Source: Bradyrhizobium elkanii WSM2783
GTDB taxonomy: Bacteria; Pseudomonadota; Alphaproteobacteria; Rhizobiales; Xanthobacteraceae
DNA: 64,000 nt
NCBI RefSeq assembly: GCF_000472865.1
Contig: NZ_AXAP01000014.1
Span: 93,887 to 157,886 of the forward strand
Reading direction: 5' to 3'
The notes beneath the pieces are model-generated. The model made no database searches. It saw only the letters and a list, made by a program, of their open reading frames with translations, and had not been told where the DNA came from. Numbering within the stretch: position 1 is the first letter of the stretch; each line of letters opens with the position of its first letter. Below are positions 17,721-24,406 of the stretch, piece by piece. The position numbers were made by a program, and so were the translations under genes.

Positions 17721-18164
17721 CTACCACTCTTCCGGGCAGGGATCGACGATCTTCCAGAGCTCAACGCCGTTCTTGATCTTCTTCATTTCGGTGGTCAGCC
17801 CACCGTTGCGGCGGATCCAGTCCTTCACCGTCTGCGGGTAATAGGACATCAGGTCGGAGGTGCCGTCGAGGCTCGTGACCTTGATGCCGAAGGTGAAGGC
17901 CTTGTCGTAATAGGCCTGGTGGAAACCGACGCTCGCCCTGGGCGTGACGCAGATCTTGTTCATCGGCACGATGCCGAACACCAGCGTGCAGGCGGAATTG
18001 CAGATGCCGTCGATGATGACGCGATCGCCGCGATCGCGGATGCGCTTGTACTTGGCCTTGTACTCATCGACGTAGCCGCCATGGTCGCGCGTGATGTGCA
18101 GGACGGCACGCGCCGGCGCCATCGCGAGAGCAAGGAACAACAGGGCGAGAAGCGTGATGCGCAT
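17721..18164 (-). CDS. Secreted ClpP-fold-like protein
   Basis: This 147-residue protein has a signal peptide (MRITLLALLFLALAMAPARA). It is followed by a pattern seen in periplasmic ClpP/crotonase-fold proteins: GGYVDEY, a helix, RVIIDGICNSACTLV with a serine placed like the ClpP nucleophile, and SVGFHQAYYD with a His. It is shorter than a full ClpP domain, and no catalytic Asp can be assigned, so protease activity is doubtful. ATG 18164 starts the signal peptide; a TTG at 18200 is in frame. It is divergent from the small His-rich gene. Confidence 0.6.
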   Translation of the reverse strand: MRITLLALLFLALAMAPARAVLHITRDHGGYVDEYKAKYKRIRDRGDRVIIDGICNSACTLVFGIVPMNKICVTPRASVGFHQAYYDKAFTFGIKVTSLDGTSDLMSYYPQTVKDWIRRNGGLTTEMKKIKNGVELWKIVDPCPEEW

Positions 18165-18387
18165 GAACAATGTGACAGTCGCCTTGGTCGCCTCAAACAA
18201 AGCCGGCTGCGGGCCCCGGACCAGACCCCAAAACTCTGGCCGGACTGTGTTGGGAAACCGTTAAGCATCCAGAATGGGCCAAAAATTGACGTGATGTGGC
18301 CGATTTCCCGCAGTTTTTCCCTCCAAACCGCGCTAAATGAAAGGCCGGATCGGCCAGAATCGCCCCGGCTGGCCCTGGAGACGCACA

Positions 18388-18657
18388 ATGCCCAGACTGA
18401 AGTTTTTCGCCGCCGCAGCGGTTCTCGCCGCCATGGCTGCCGCCCCAAGCGTGGCCGACGCCCGCCATTACCGCCATCATCACCATCACCGGCACTACGC
18501 CCGGCATCTGCCTTATCAGATCAGCTACCTCCACAATTACGGCCCGGGGCCGACGCCCGGTACGTTCGCCTATTACGACGGCCCGGCGACGGTAAAATGC
18601 CGCCAGAGCGCCTCCGCCTATATCGGCCAGGACGGCCGCCGGCATCCCTGTTTCTAA
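18388..18657 (+). CDS. Small secreted His-rich protein
   Basis: This 89-residue protein has a clear signal peptide (MPRLKFFAAAAVLAAMAAAPSVADA), then a His/Tyr/Arg-rich stretch (RHYRHHHHHRHYARH) and a compact C-terminal part with two cysteines (VKCRQSASAYIGQDGRRHPCF) that may form a disulfide. GGAG seven bases upstream supports the ATG at 18388. Proteins of this kind are common in Bradyrhizobium and of unknown function; metal binding by the His cluster is plausible. The tRNA-Arg gene follows 97 bases downstream. Confidence 0.75.
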   Translation: MPRLKFFAAAAVLAAMAAAPSVADARHYRHHHHHRHYARHLPYQISYLHNYGPGPTPGTFAYYDGPATVKCRQSASAYIGQDGRRHPCF

Positions 18658-18753
18658 AAGCGTCACCGGGCGGGACGGCGTGCGCAGAGTACCCTTCCCG
18701 CTCTCCCCCGCTGGCCGTTCCGGCCCAACTCTGATAATCGACGCAAACGGCAC

Positions 18754-18830
18754 GCGCTCGTAGCTCAGCTGGATAGAGCATCGGATTTCGATTCCGAGGG
18801 TCGGGAGTTCGAATCTCTCCGAGCGCGCCA
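18754..18830 (+). tRNA. tRNA-Arg(TCG)
   Basis: The 77-base cloverleaf is complete. The acceptor stem is GCGCTCG/CGAGCGC and the D-arm is GCTC/GAGC. The anticodon stem TCGGA/TCCGA encloses the loop TTTCGAT, giving anticodon TCG. The T-arm has the TTCGAAT loop, and CCA is encoded at the 3' end (18828-18830). A degenerate copy lies at 27907-27983 in the same orientation. Confidence 0.96.
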
Positions 18831-18911
18831 ATTCCACTGTCCAGCCCGGACGCATGATCGCGCCGTCCATCGGCGCAACCAAGCCAAGATGACGGAAGTC
18901 GCGCGCAAGGC

Positions 18912-19136
18912 ATGGCACGCGTTCGTCAAGCTGCGATTTTGGTCTTCGCTCTGACGACGGTCACCCCGCCCGCGCAGGCCTGCAATGGCGGGGGAAATTG
19001 CACGGAGGCCCACGAGAACGCTCCCGGTCAGAACAAACACGTCGGCGGAGCGCCCGGGCCGATCGCTGGCGCAGGCCTTCCGATCCTTGCGGTTGGCTAC
19101 GGCGTCTATTGGCTGATCAGGCGCCGCCGTAGGTAG
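18912..19136 (+). CDS. Small secreted protein with GAPGPIAGAGLP C-terminal tail (paralog 1)
   Basis: This 74-residue protein has a signal peptide (hydrophobic AAILVFALTTVTPPAQA), a short mature part beginning CNGGGNC, and a tail made of GAPGPIAGAGLP, a hydrophobic helix (ILAVGYGVYWLI) and RRRRR at the very end. The same tail ends two other proteins in this island (22488-22721 and 24407-24619). The motif-helix-basic layout resembles PEP-CTERM-like sorting signals, but the family is not one I can name. Start context is weak; it follows the tRNA by 81 bases. Confidence 0.65.
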   Translation: MARVRQAAILVFALTTVTPPAQACNGGGNCTEAHENAPGQNKHVGGAPGPIAGAGLPILAVGYGVYWLIRRRRR

Positions 19137-19162
19137 GCCAACGGGCATCTGGCGACGATTGA

Positions 19163-19267
19163 AGCGGTCGCTTCTTCAAGCGCGCGATCGTGCGCGGCCG
19201 GCGGTGCATGCACGAGAGCGGCACCTCCGTGAAGATCACGCCGGCTGGGGCTGAACTGTTCGCCTAA
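19163..19267 (+). pseudogene. Fragment of a small conserved protein (MHESGT family)
   Basis: The frame opens after a stop at 19160 and ends at TAA 19265-19267. Its last 20 codons (MHESGTSVKITPAGAELFA) match the end of the fragment at 24020-24194, whose tail reads MHESGTCVKITPEAAEML. Only about 34 codons are left here and no N-terminus is visible. From memory this is the C-terminus of a family of short hypothetical proteins common in Bradyrhizobium. Function unknown. Confidence 0.5.
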
Positions 19268-19614
19268 GCGTTAAGACCGGCTATGAGACCGCAACTGCCG
19301 TGGCGGACTGATGAAGATGCCTTTCGCGGCGTTTCTACTTCAGCGGCCTTAATTGTGACGACTCCTTTAGCCCCCGCACTGCGCTGCCGGGGGCTTTTTT
19401 TGGCTGCGCCCCCGCTGTTCGGTGCAAAAGTGCACAGACTTCCCTACCCAAGGGGGCTTGGATTGGCCACGTAACCTCCCGGTGGATCCGTGTCGACTCC
19501 TCGGCCCGACGGTTCGCCGAGAGGAAGCGCAGCCCCGGCGTGCTCCCCTACGCCGGTCGCGTCGGGGCAGCGTTCCCGCCCACCATTTGCAATCCAACAG
19601 CTCCTGAACGATCG
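19267..19614. other. Intergenic stretch with one terminator
   Basis: Apart from the terminator at 19369-19401 I see no gene here. The 134-codon minus-strand frame at 19444-19848 has a shadow-like composition and no start signal. Confidence 0.4.
19369..19401 (+). terminator. Rho-independent terminator
   Basis: AGCCCCCG (19369-19376) pairs with CGGGGGCT (19388-19395), followed by seven T residues. This is a strong plus-strand terminator. It lies downstream of the small secreted-protein gene and the MHESGT fragment. Confidence 0.8.
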
Positions 19615-19710
19615 ATGACGCCACGCGAAAAGCGCGATATGCCTTACATCGTCGGGCTCGCCTGTTGGGCGACGGCCCTGATGGTCGCACTCGCTGCGTT
19701 CTGGCGATAG
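19615..19710 (+). CDS. Possible 31-residue membrane peptide
   Basis: ATG 19615 to TAG 19710 encodes a basic start (MTPREKRDMPY), one hydrophobic helix (IVGLACWATALMVALAAF) and WR at the end. A single-helix micro-protein is plausible. The ribosome-binding site is weak, so support is only the composition and the presence of similar micro-proteins at 21940 and 35579. Confidence 0.3.
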   Translation: MTPREKRDMPYIVGLACWATALMVALAAFWR

Positions 19711-19934
19711 ATCGTGCTGGAACGGTGCTAGGCGTTGTGTGTTCGAGGGGGGATGAACGACGATCGCAGCCCGCTGCTGACCCTGATCTCCTCCATCATA
19801 CGCAAAAAAACGATGCGGCCTGAGGGAAGTCACCCGGATGGCGACCACAAGGACATCATTTCAATATCGCTGGGATCCATGCGGGCGCATTGAGCGCGTC
19901 CGGCTGCTGCGAAGGAGCTGTCCGGACGAGTCTG

Positions 19935-20594
19935 TCAGCCGGTCAGTCGTTTGATAAGCCGCTCGTTGAGTTGGCCGTCCGCGAACAGCACGCCCCAATA
20001 GCTGACCCTCGACAGCTCGACGGCCAGCAGCTCGGCCTCGATCGGCACCCCAAAGTATTCGGCTTTGGTGACGTTTTGCCATGTCGTCTCGATCACGCGG
20101 CCATGACGATCGATGCACCACGCGTGATGAATAGGGCTGCCGCCGCTCTCGTGGTCTACCGCGTAACCCTCGACGTAGGTCAGGTTGTCGTCGATGAGCG
20201 CGAGGCCGGCCGCATTTCGGAAGCACCAGCCGAGCGCACCGCGCGCCGCACTGTACTTCTTCGGCAGCGCACGCCCTCTATAGGCGGTGCCGTGTTCGAG
20301 CAGGAAGCGCTCGAACCGGCCGCCGTTCGCGGCGCCGGTTTGGAGGAAGTGCTCCAGCGGCACTATTATTGGGCGTCGATCGTTGTAGGCGGGGCCATGT
20401 TCTAGCAGAAAGCGCTCCAACTGGCCGCCCTTCGCAACGCAGCTGCGAAAGAAGTGCTTCAATGGCACTATTATTAGGCGTCGATCGTTGTAGGCGGGGC
20501 CATGTTCTAGCAGAAAGCGCTCCAACGGGCCGCCCTTCGCAATGAAGGTGCGAAAGAAGTGCTTCAACGGCACTATCGGGCGTCGATTGAGCAT
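19935..20594 (-). CDS. Protein with three 35-residue tandem repeats and a phage-type C-terminal domain
   Basis: This 219-residue protein has two parts. The N-terminal 105 residues are three copies of a 35-residue unit (IVPLKHFFR..., AKGGxLERFLLEHGPAYNDRR). The first two are nearly identical and the third is diverged. The C-terminal part (about 110-215: ALGWCFRNAA, LTYVEGYAVDHE, IHHAWCIDRHGRVIETTW, YFGVPI) matches a family of short proteins seen in phages and islands, with a Cys-His-Asp-like set of residues. Function unknown. Start at ATG 20594; no ribosome-binding site is obvious. It looks horizontally acquired. Confidence 0.65.
   Translation of the reverse strand: MLNRRPIVPLKHFFRTFIAKGGPLERFLLEHGPAYNDRRLIIVPLKHFFRSCVAKGGQLERFLLEHGPAYNDRRPIIVPLEHFLQTGAANGGRFERFLLEHGTAYRGRALPKKYSAARGALGWCFRNAAGLALIDDNLTYVEGYAVDHESGGSPIHHAWCIDRHGRVIETTWQNVTKAEYFGVPIEAELLAVELSRVSYWGVLFADGQLNERLIKRLTG
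20280..20590. repeat. In-frame 105-base tandem repeat
   Basis: The phrase CACTATTATTxGGCGTCGAT starts at 20361 and again at 20466, and a shortened copy starts at 20571, so the period is exactly 105 bases (35 codons). The two full units are nearly identical at DNA level, which points to recent duplication. The unit to the left (about 20280-20360) is diverged. All lie within the gene at 19935-20594 and keep its frame. Confidence 0.9.
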
Positions 20595-20863
20595 CGCTAT
20601 CAACGCACATGAGGGACTCTGGTTGCGGCGGTCGGTGCCACCTCATGAAGGGCCAGTACCGCAACCCTATCCGGATCGTAAGCTTCAATATCGGTGAGGG
20701 TTGATCCCGCGAGGCATTCGCAATCTCTCTCCCTGATGCCTATCTCCGGTGCATGCTTAACCGAAGTACATTCCCTGCATCCCAACGCGTGGGACGAGGA
20801 TGCCTGACCGGCCGGAATGGATCCAATGACGAGCGACCACTCGCCGCGTTCGCCGGGATCTGA

Positions 20864-21130
20864 ACCGAGTTCAAGGGCGGCCGCGGCACCAAGTCAAAAC
20901 CAGTCCCCGGCCCTCATCTCGTGTATGGCTTCCTCACCACCAAGCCGAACGTGGCCGTCGCGCCGATCCATCCCAAAGCGATGCCAGTCATCCTGATGAC
21001 GGACGAGGAGCGCGACGTCTGGCGGCGCGCACCCTGGGACGAAGCGAAGGCACTTCAGCGGCCGCTACCCGATGACGTCCTGAAGATCGTCATGCGCGGC
21101 CCCGACAAGGAAAATAAGCTCGCCGCATGA
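20864..21130 (+). pseudogene. C-terminal remnant of an SRAP (YedK/HMCES-type) protein
   Basis: The frame opens right after TGA 20861 and reads [53 protein letters not shown]. This is the end of SOS-response-associated peptidases that crosslink to abasic sites in single-stranded DNA. Only about 88 of some 250 residues remain, and the catalytic Cys at residue 2 is gone. It is a clear fragment. A GTG at 20921 could start 69 residues, but the homology extends upstream of it. Confidence 0.85.
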
Positions 21131-21164
21131 AATACACCGAGCGGGCAAGCCAAGCGCCGATGAT

Positions 21165-21392
21165 TCATTTCCCGGCGATGGCTTTGGACAGAACATCGCA
21201 CTGCTCGTCGAAGTCCAAATGCGGGTTTTGCCTTTTCACGACCTGTTCCAGTTCAAGCGCCGCGATAGCAAGCTCATCACCTAAACGCTTAAACAGCTCG
21301 CGTTGACGTGGATCCGTCGCCGACGTGCCGAGGTCGGCAAAGTGCTTCGCATCAGCTCGAAGTTGGTGCCACTTCCCGGTGAGGTCCTTCAT
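21165..21392 (-). CDS. Small helical protein, MKDL family (paralog 1)
   Basis: This 75-residue, highly charged helical protein contains WHQLRADAKHFADLGTSATDP, RELFKRLGDELAIAALELEQVVK. It is about 60% identical by eye to the protein at 23731-23994. I do not recognise the family; its composition suggests a helical hairpin or coiled-coil bundle. Its ATG overlaps the TGA of the gene before it by ATGA (21389-21392), so translation is probably coupled. The paralog pair lies within the island. Confidence 0.7.
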   Translation of the reverse strand: MKDLTGKWHQLRADAKHFADLGTSATDPRQRELFKRLGDELAIAALELEQVVKRQNPHLDFDEQCDVLSKAIAGK

Positions 21393-21586
21393 GGCGCATG
21401 TCCTCGGTTTGGCGTCGTTCTTGGCGGTCGAGTGCGACGCGCACTGCAGAGCTTTCGCCTAGCGGCCGCATCCGACACCTTCTTTCGAAGGGCAAGCAGC
21501 TGAGCCCTTTCCTGTTCCAGCCTATCCATAACGATAATCACGATTTGAAAGTCCTCTTTAGAACCACCTTCGATTGGAAAATCCAT
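21389..21586 (-). CDS. Small hypothetical protein coupled to the MKDL gene
   Basis: This 65-residue protein has a short hydrophobic-acidic start (MDFPIEGGSKEDFQIVIIV), a helical segment (MDRLEQERAQLLALRKKV) and a basic C-terminus rich in Arg and Pro. GGAGG lies five bases upstream of ATG 21586, and the stop overlaps the next start as ATGA, so expression is well supported. No family recognised. The basic, Pro-rich end may be out-of-frame drift. Confidence 0.6.
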   Translation of the reverse strand: MDFPIEGGSKEDFQIVIIVMDRLEQERAQLLALRKKVSDAAARRKLCSARRTRPPRTTPNRGHAP

Positions 21587-21939
21587 TTACGCCTCCACTC
21601 GGGAAAAAGTAGCATCGCCTCACCCGAGCGGCGGTCCACTTACCTGTGTTAAGCCGAAGCGAGATTTATTCTGCTCTTGAACATAGACAGCCTATCTGAG
21701 CGAATCCGACGAGTCGGATTCCCGACAGATCAGAATGAACCTACCTGCGCTGATCTCCGCTTGAATGCTCGCAAATCGAGCCGGCGAGATTGACTAGATC
21801 GTCTTACCAGCGAAAAACTCCGGCGCTCGTGCGTGCGTTCCTCAGCCAGACCACCGGGAAAACGCGGCAACTTGCGGGGGAACGATGCCGCTCACCACGG
21901 CTTTAAAGTTAGATAATGTGCCCCCGGAGGTATTTGTCG
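21587..21939. other. Intergenic stretch between divergent small genes
   Basis: No gene is seen. The only structure is the palindrome at 21702-21721. This 353-base region must hold the promoters of the coupled pair to the left and of the micro-protein gene to the right. Confidence 0.4.
21702..21721. promoter_or_regulatory. Perfect 9-base inverted repeat, operator-like
   Basis: GAATCCGAC and GTCGGATTC are perfect inverted copies around a two-base centre. The site sits in the divergent region about 115 bases upstream of the coupled pair and 220 bases upstream of the micro-protein gene. It has no T-tract, so a protein-binding site is more likely than a terminator. Confidence 0.4.
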
Positions 21940-22041
21940 ATGACGAAAGGAAATGACGCCATGGATGCCGTTGAGCGTGGTTTCCTCGCTTGCGCGCTGG
22001 TCGGATTTTTAGTCTTGGCGACAGCCATTTGGCTGATGTAG
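21940..22041 (+). CDS. 33-residue membrane micro-protein
   Basis: ATG 21940 is preceded by GGAGG at a nine-base distance, a strong ribosome-binding site. The peptide has a polar start (MTKGNDAMDAVERG) and one helix (FLACALVGFLVLATAIWLM) that runs to the C-terminus. A second start at 21961, behind AAAGGA, is possible. The gene's 3' end overlaps the convergent gene at 22009-22257 by 33 bases. Single-helix proteins of this size often modulate a larger membrane protein; no partner can be named. Confidence 0.5.
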   Translation: MTKGNDAMDAVERGFLACALVGFLVLATAIWLM

Positions 22042-22257
22042 GCTCTGGCGCCCAAAGAGCCGTTGCGGCCCGAAGTCAAGCGCCGTCGGCTCCATCAGCG
22101 ATGCGATCGGTCTGCCGCTATGCGAAAGCGTGGCAAGTTCAGCGTCGGCAACAAGCTTTCGAAGCGAACGCAAGTCCGACATCATCAGCGCGAGCACCTT
22201 GTCATCTGACAGCAGTTGCTCGCGAACTGTTTTGGCAGTGCGTTTTGAATCGGCCAT
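22009..22257 (-). CDS. Small hypothetical protein
   Basis: This 82-residue protein starts at ATG 22257, behind AGGAGG at a nine-base distance. The N-terminal 50 residues are helical and charged (TVREQLLSDDKVLALMMSDLRSLRKLV), and the C-terminal 30 look less ordered. No family recognised. The open frame extends upstream to 22338 but the strong ribosome-binding site fixes the start. It overlaps the convergent micro-protein gene. Confidence 0.6.
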   Translation of the reverse strand: MADSKRTAKTVREQLLSDDKVLALMMSDLRSLRKLVADAELATLSHSGRPIASLMEPTALDFGPQRLFGRQSLHQPNGCRQD

Positions 22258-22318
22258 GTCCACCGCCCTCCTTTCGAAGAGAATCAAGGCCCGCGGTGCG
22301 CCTCCATGCGCGAAGAAA

Positions 22319-22385
22319 CGGCCCCAGCATGGGGGCAAAGCTGGGACCGTTCCTCTCGGGACGTGAGACGGCTGTCACACCAGCA
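22319..22385. repeat. Dispersed hairpin repeat, copy 1
   Basis: GCCCCAGC and GCTGGGACC-type arms form a hairpin followed by GTTCCTCTC. About 65 bases are shared with 24227-24295. Each copy lies about 100-120 bases 3' of a gene for a GAPGPIAGAGLP-tailed protein, so it appears to be part of a duplicated module. Confidence 0.65.
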
Positions 22386-22487
22386 TGCGATATCGAACTC
22401 GCTGACGAGCTACACCAATATGGCATGCGTCGCGTGAACGCCGCGGCACGCACGTTCGGCCGACATTATAGCGCCTTCTTCAGAGCC

Positions 22488-22721
22488 TCAGTCGTGCTTG
22501 CGGCGGCGCTTAGCCAGCCAATAGACGCCATAGCCGATGGCCAGGACCGGAAGCCCAGCGCCAGCAACGGGCCCGGGGGCTCCGCTAACACGGTGACCCG
22601 GCGGGTCTCGACCAGGGGCGTTCTCGCAATTCCCCCCGCCGTTGCAGGCATTCGCGGGGAGGGCAACAATTGTCAGAGCAAGAGCAAAAACGGCGGCGGA
22701 AATGCCAGATACAATCTTCAT
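22488..22721 (-). CDS. Small secreted protein with GAPGPIAGAGLP C-terminal tail (paralog 2)
   Basis: This 77-residue protein starts at ATG 22721 behind AGGAG at a nine-base distance. The signal peptide (MKIVSGISAAVFALALTIVALPANA) is followed by CNGGGNCENAPG, as in paralog 1, then a short linker and the tail GAPGPVAGAGLP, helix VLAIGYGVYWLA and KRRRKHD. The mature part before the tail is only about 20 residues, so the tail is most of the product. It lies in a duplicated module with an AT-rich upstream region and a 3' hairpin repeat. Role unknown. Confidence 0.72.
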   Translation of the reverse strand: MKIVSGISAAVFALALTIVALPANACNGGGNCENAPGRDPPGHRVSGAPGPVAGAGLPVLAIGYGVYWLAKRRRKHD

Positions 22722-22744
22722 CAGATCTTTCTCCTGCGCGCCAA

Positions 22745-22805
22745 CTTTGTTCATATATAATTAAACACCCCATTTAAACATTAACTATTTTAATTTTTTA
22801 AGATA
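22745..22805 (-). promoter_or_regulatory. AT-rich promoter region of paralog 2
   Basis: About 60 bases are strikingly AT-rich (ATATATAATTAAAC, ATTTAAACATTAACTATTTT, AATTTTTTAAGATAT) in an otherwise GC-rich chromosome. A very similar patch precedes paralog 3 at 24640-24712. Such patches are typical targets of xenogeneic silencers such as MucR- or H-NS-like proteins, which is inference. Confidence 0.5.
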
Positions 22806-22886
22806 TCTCACGGCGTGCGCCCCTTCGGCTCGTGAGGTCAGGGCGCGTTTTACGGACCAGGCACACTGAGCCGATAGCGTCAGCAC

Positions 22887-23203
22887 CTAGCGGCCCAGCC
22901 GCTTCTCCGCCCGCTTCCGGCTGTTGCCGACCTTCTTGACCGTCTTCCGCACCATCGTGGCGGATCGGCCGGTCTCCTTCGCCTCGTACGCGGTGACCAG
23001 CGTCCGCATGCATCGGTTCGGAAGTAGACCTTGCCATACTCCAATATTCGGTCGTTCGACCTGTAGGGCACAGACGACACCTCGACTTCGCAGACTATTT
23101 TCGTGATGCTCAATTCATCGAGCGCCGCGCCGATGGTCAAGTTGAGATGCTTCGAGACATCGGGACTCCGGAGTCGCTCATCCGAGCTATGCCCGCCCTG
23201 CAG
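22887..23203 (-). pseudogene. Frameshifted unrecognised small gene
   Basis: On the minus strand a frame opens at 23203 and reads GGHSSDERLRSPDVSKHLNL, ALDELSITKIVCEVEVSS and ILEYGKVYFRTDA. The coding sense then continues in another frame from ATG 23009 (MRTLVTAYEAKETGRSATMV..., ending KRAEKRLGR) to TAG 22887. The join near 23010 looks like a one-base frameshift. No ATG is found at the 5' end. The family is not recognised; the two halves reading as one protein is my inference. Confidence 0.35.
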
Positions 23204-23730
23204 TCAATAGCCGGCTGGGCAAGGAGATTGTTCCGCGTCGCCTCGCGTCCGGGCTGAAAGTTCACAGCTACCGCAAGATCGCAGTCCATCGCAGGTTATC
23301 CGGCCAGAGCGCCCCACGGGCTGCAACACACGAAATCGCACGGTCTCGGATCACTGCCGGTTGTGGCGCGCGGCAGGCAACGGCGTCATAAAGGAACTGC
23401 GAAGCAATAGTGCCTATCTTCATCGGCCGCGGCACGCCACTTCCGCACGACGTAATGCACTGGTTTATTTGTGTTTTTTCGTTTTTGCCCGTTTTGGCAC
23501 CCCCGTGCAATCGACTGCGAGAAACGCGCAACTCGGCTCCCCCCGCAAAGTGCTGGCCAGGGTTCAGCTTGGATGCATTCGAATGCGCCGCAGGGTCGGC
23601 GGGCGCACACCCCTCTGCAGCTCCCCCGAGCAAAAATAGTAGCGAACTGTGCTCAACCGAACAGAGACTTAGCGTCGATTGGCTAGAGTCCCACGTCCGC
23701 GTAGCGTACAGGCCAGCGAGGACGTGAGCC
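23204..23730. other. Stretch without a supported gene
   Basis: Several overlapping open frames cover this region, but none has a start signal or recognisable product. The phrase GCGAAGCAATAGTGCC followed by ATCTTxATCGGCCG at about 23399-23430 recurs at 26695-26732, so both may be remnants of one duplicated sequence. Confidence 0.35.
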
Positions 23731-23994
23731 ATGAAGGACCTCAGCGGAAGATTGCACCAGCTTCGGGTGGACGCCAACAATTGTGCCGTCATGGCCATGT
23801 CGGCGACGGATCCGAACAAACGCGAGTTGCTTAAGCGTTTGGCGGACGAGCTCGCCATCGAGGCACTTGAGCTGGAGCAGGTCGTGAAAAGCCAAACCGG
23901 GCATGTGGGCTCCAACGAGCAGTACGATGCCTTCTCCAAGCCAGCGTTAGATCCCGCTATGCCGGTCCGGAGAAAGCCGCTCGCCGGCTCGTGA
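23731..23994 (+). CDS. Small helical protein, MKDL family (paralog 2)
   Basis: This 87-residue protein shares MKDLSGRLHQLRVDANNC, SATDPNKRELLKRLADELAIEALELEQVVK with the protein at 21165-21392. It differs in a longer, basic C-terminus (PVRRKPLAGS). GAGG lies eight bases before the ATG. The common core is a charged helical hairpin of unknown function. The two copies are on opposite strands 2.3 kb apart in the island, so they are old duplicates or separate acquisitions. Confidence 0.7.
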   Translation: MKDLSGRLHQLRVDANNCAVMAMSATDPNKRELLKRLADELAIEALELEQVVKSQTGHVGSNEQYDAFSKPALDPAMPVRRKPLAGS

Positions 23995-24019
23995 AGCGCG
24001 TGCGTGTAGTCGAGCGAAA

Positions 24020-24194
24020 CAGACCGACCGCATTCACATCGAGAAAATCAACTACTCGTTTCTTTTTCAGGACAAGGCCAAGCCGCCCGGATACGGCGCC
24101 GGGTTTAAGCTCGCGATCGAGCGCAGGCTTGTGGATGCACGAGAGCGGCACCTGCGTGAAGATCACGCCTGAAGCTGCCGAGATGCTTATTTGA
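24020..24194 (+). pseudogene. Frameshifted gene of the MHESGT family
   Basis: One frame reads DRIHIEKINYSFLFQDKAKP then PPGYGAGFKLAIER. One extra base near 24125 moves the sense into the next frame, which continues GLWMHESGTCVKITPEAAEM to TGA 24192-24194. The combined product has the layout I remember for short Bradyrhizobium hypotheticals with an IHIEKxN start. No start codon is seen upstream, so the N-terminus is also damaged. The tail matches the fragment at 19163-19267. Confidence 0.5.
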
Positions 24195-24226
24195 AATCGC
24201 TGATCTGGCAGGAAGCTCTGCGGAAA

Positions 24227-24295
24227 GAAAGGTCCCAGCATCGGGGCCAAGCTGGGACCGTTCCTCTCCGGACGTGACAGGCGGCTGTTGCACGA
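24227..24295. repeat. Dispersed hairpin repeat, copy 2
   Basis: GGTCCCAGC (24231-24239) and GCTGGGACC (24251-24259) are perfect inverted arms. The sequence continues GTTCCTCTCCGGACGTGA, shared with copy 1 at 22319-22385. It lies 3' of paralog 3 and may act as a minus-strand terminator or RNA-stabilising hairpin. Confidence 0.65.
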
Positions 24296-24406
24296 CTGTC
24301 CACTATCGAGGTCCCTAAAGGGTTCGATACCGGGACAGCATCCTCTCCACGTCGCGTGCATGCCGCATGTACGCCTCGCCGATATATGCCGCGTTCTTTC
24401 AGAACC

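Noticed and set aside
19444..19848. 134-codon minus-strand frame in the island
   Set aside because: No ribosome-binding site, no recognisable pattern, and it crosses the micro-protein frame; treated as non-coding.
20278..20688. Minus-strand frame over the 105-base repeats in another phase
   Set aside because: Tandem repeats open several phases; the phase at 19935-20594 continues into a recognisable C-terminal domain and this one does not.
23268..23939. 223-codon minus-strand frame
   Set aside because: It is antisense to the MKDL paralog at 23731-23994, which has a good ribosome-binding site and a paralog as support.
22319..24295. Hairpin repeats as ordinary terminators
   Set aside because: The hairpins lack a T-tract on the minus strand and share about 65 bases beyond the stem, so I call them dispersed repeats and leave termination as a possibility.
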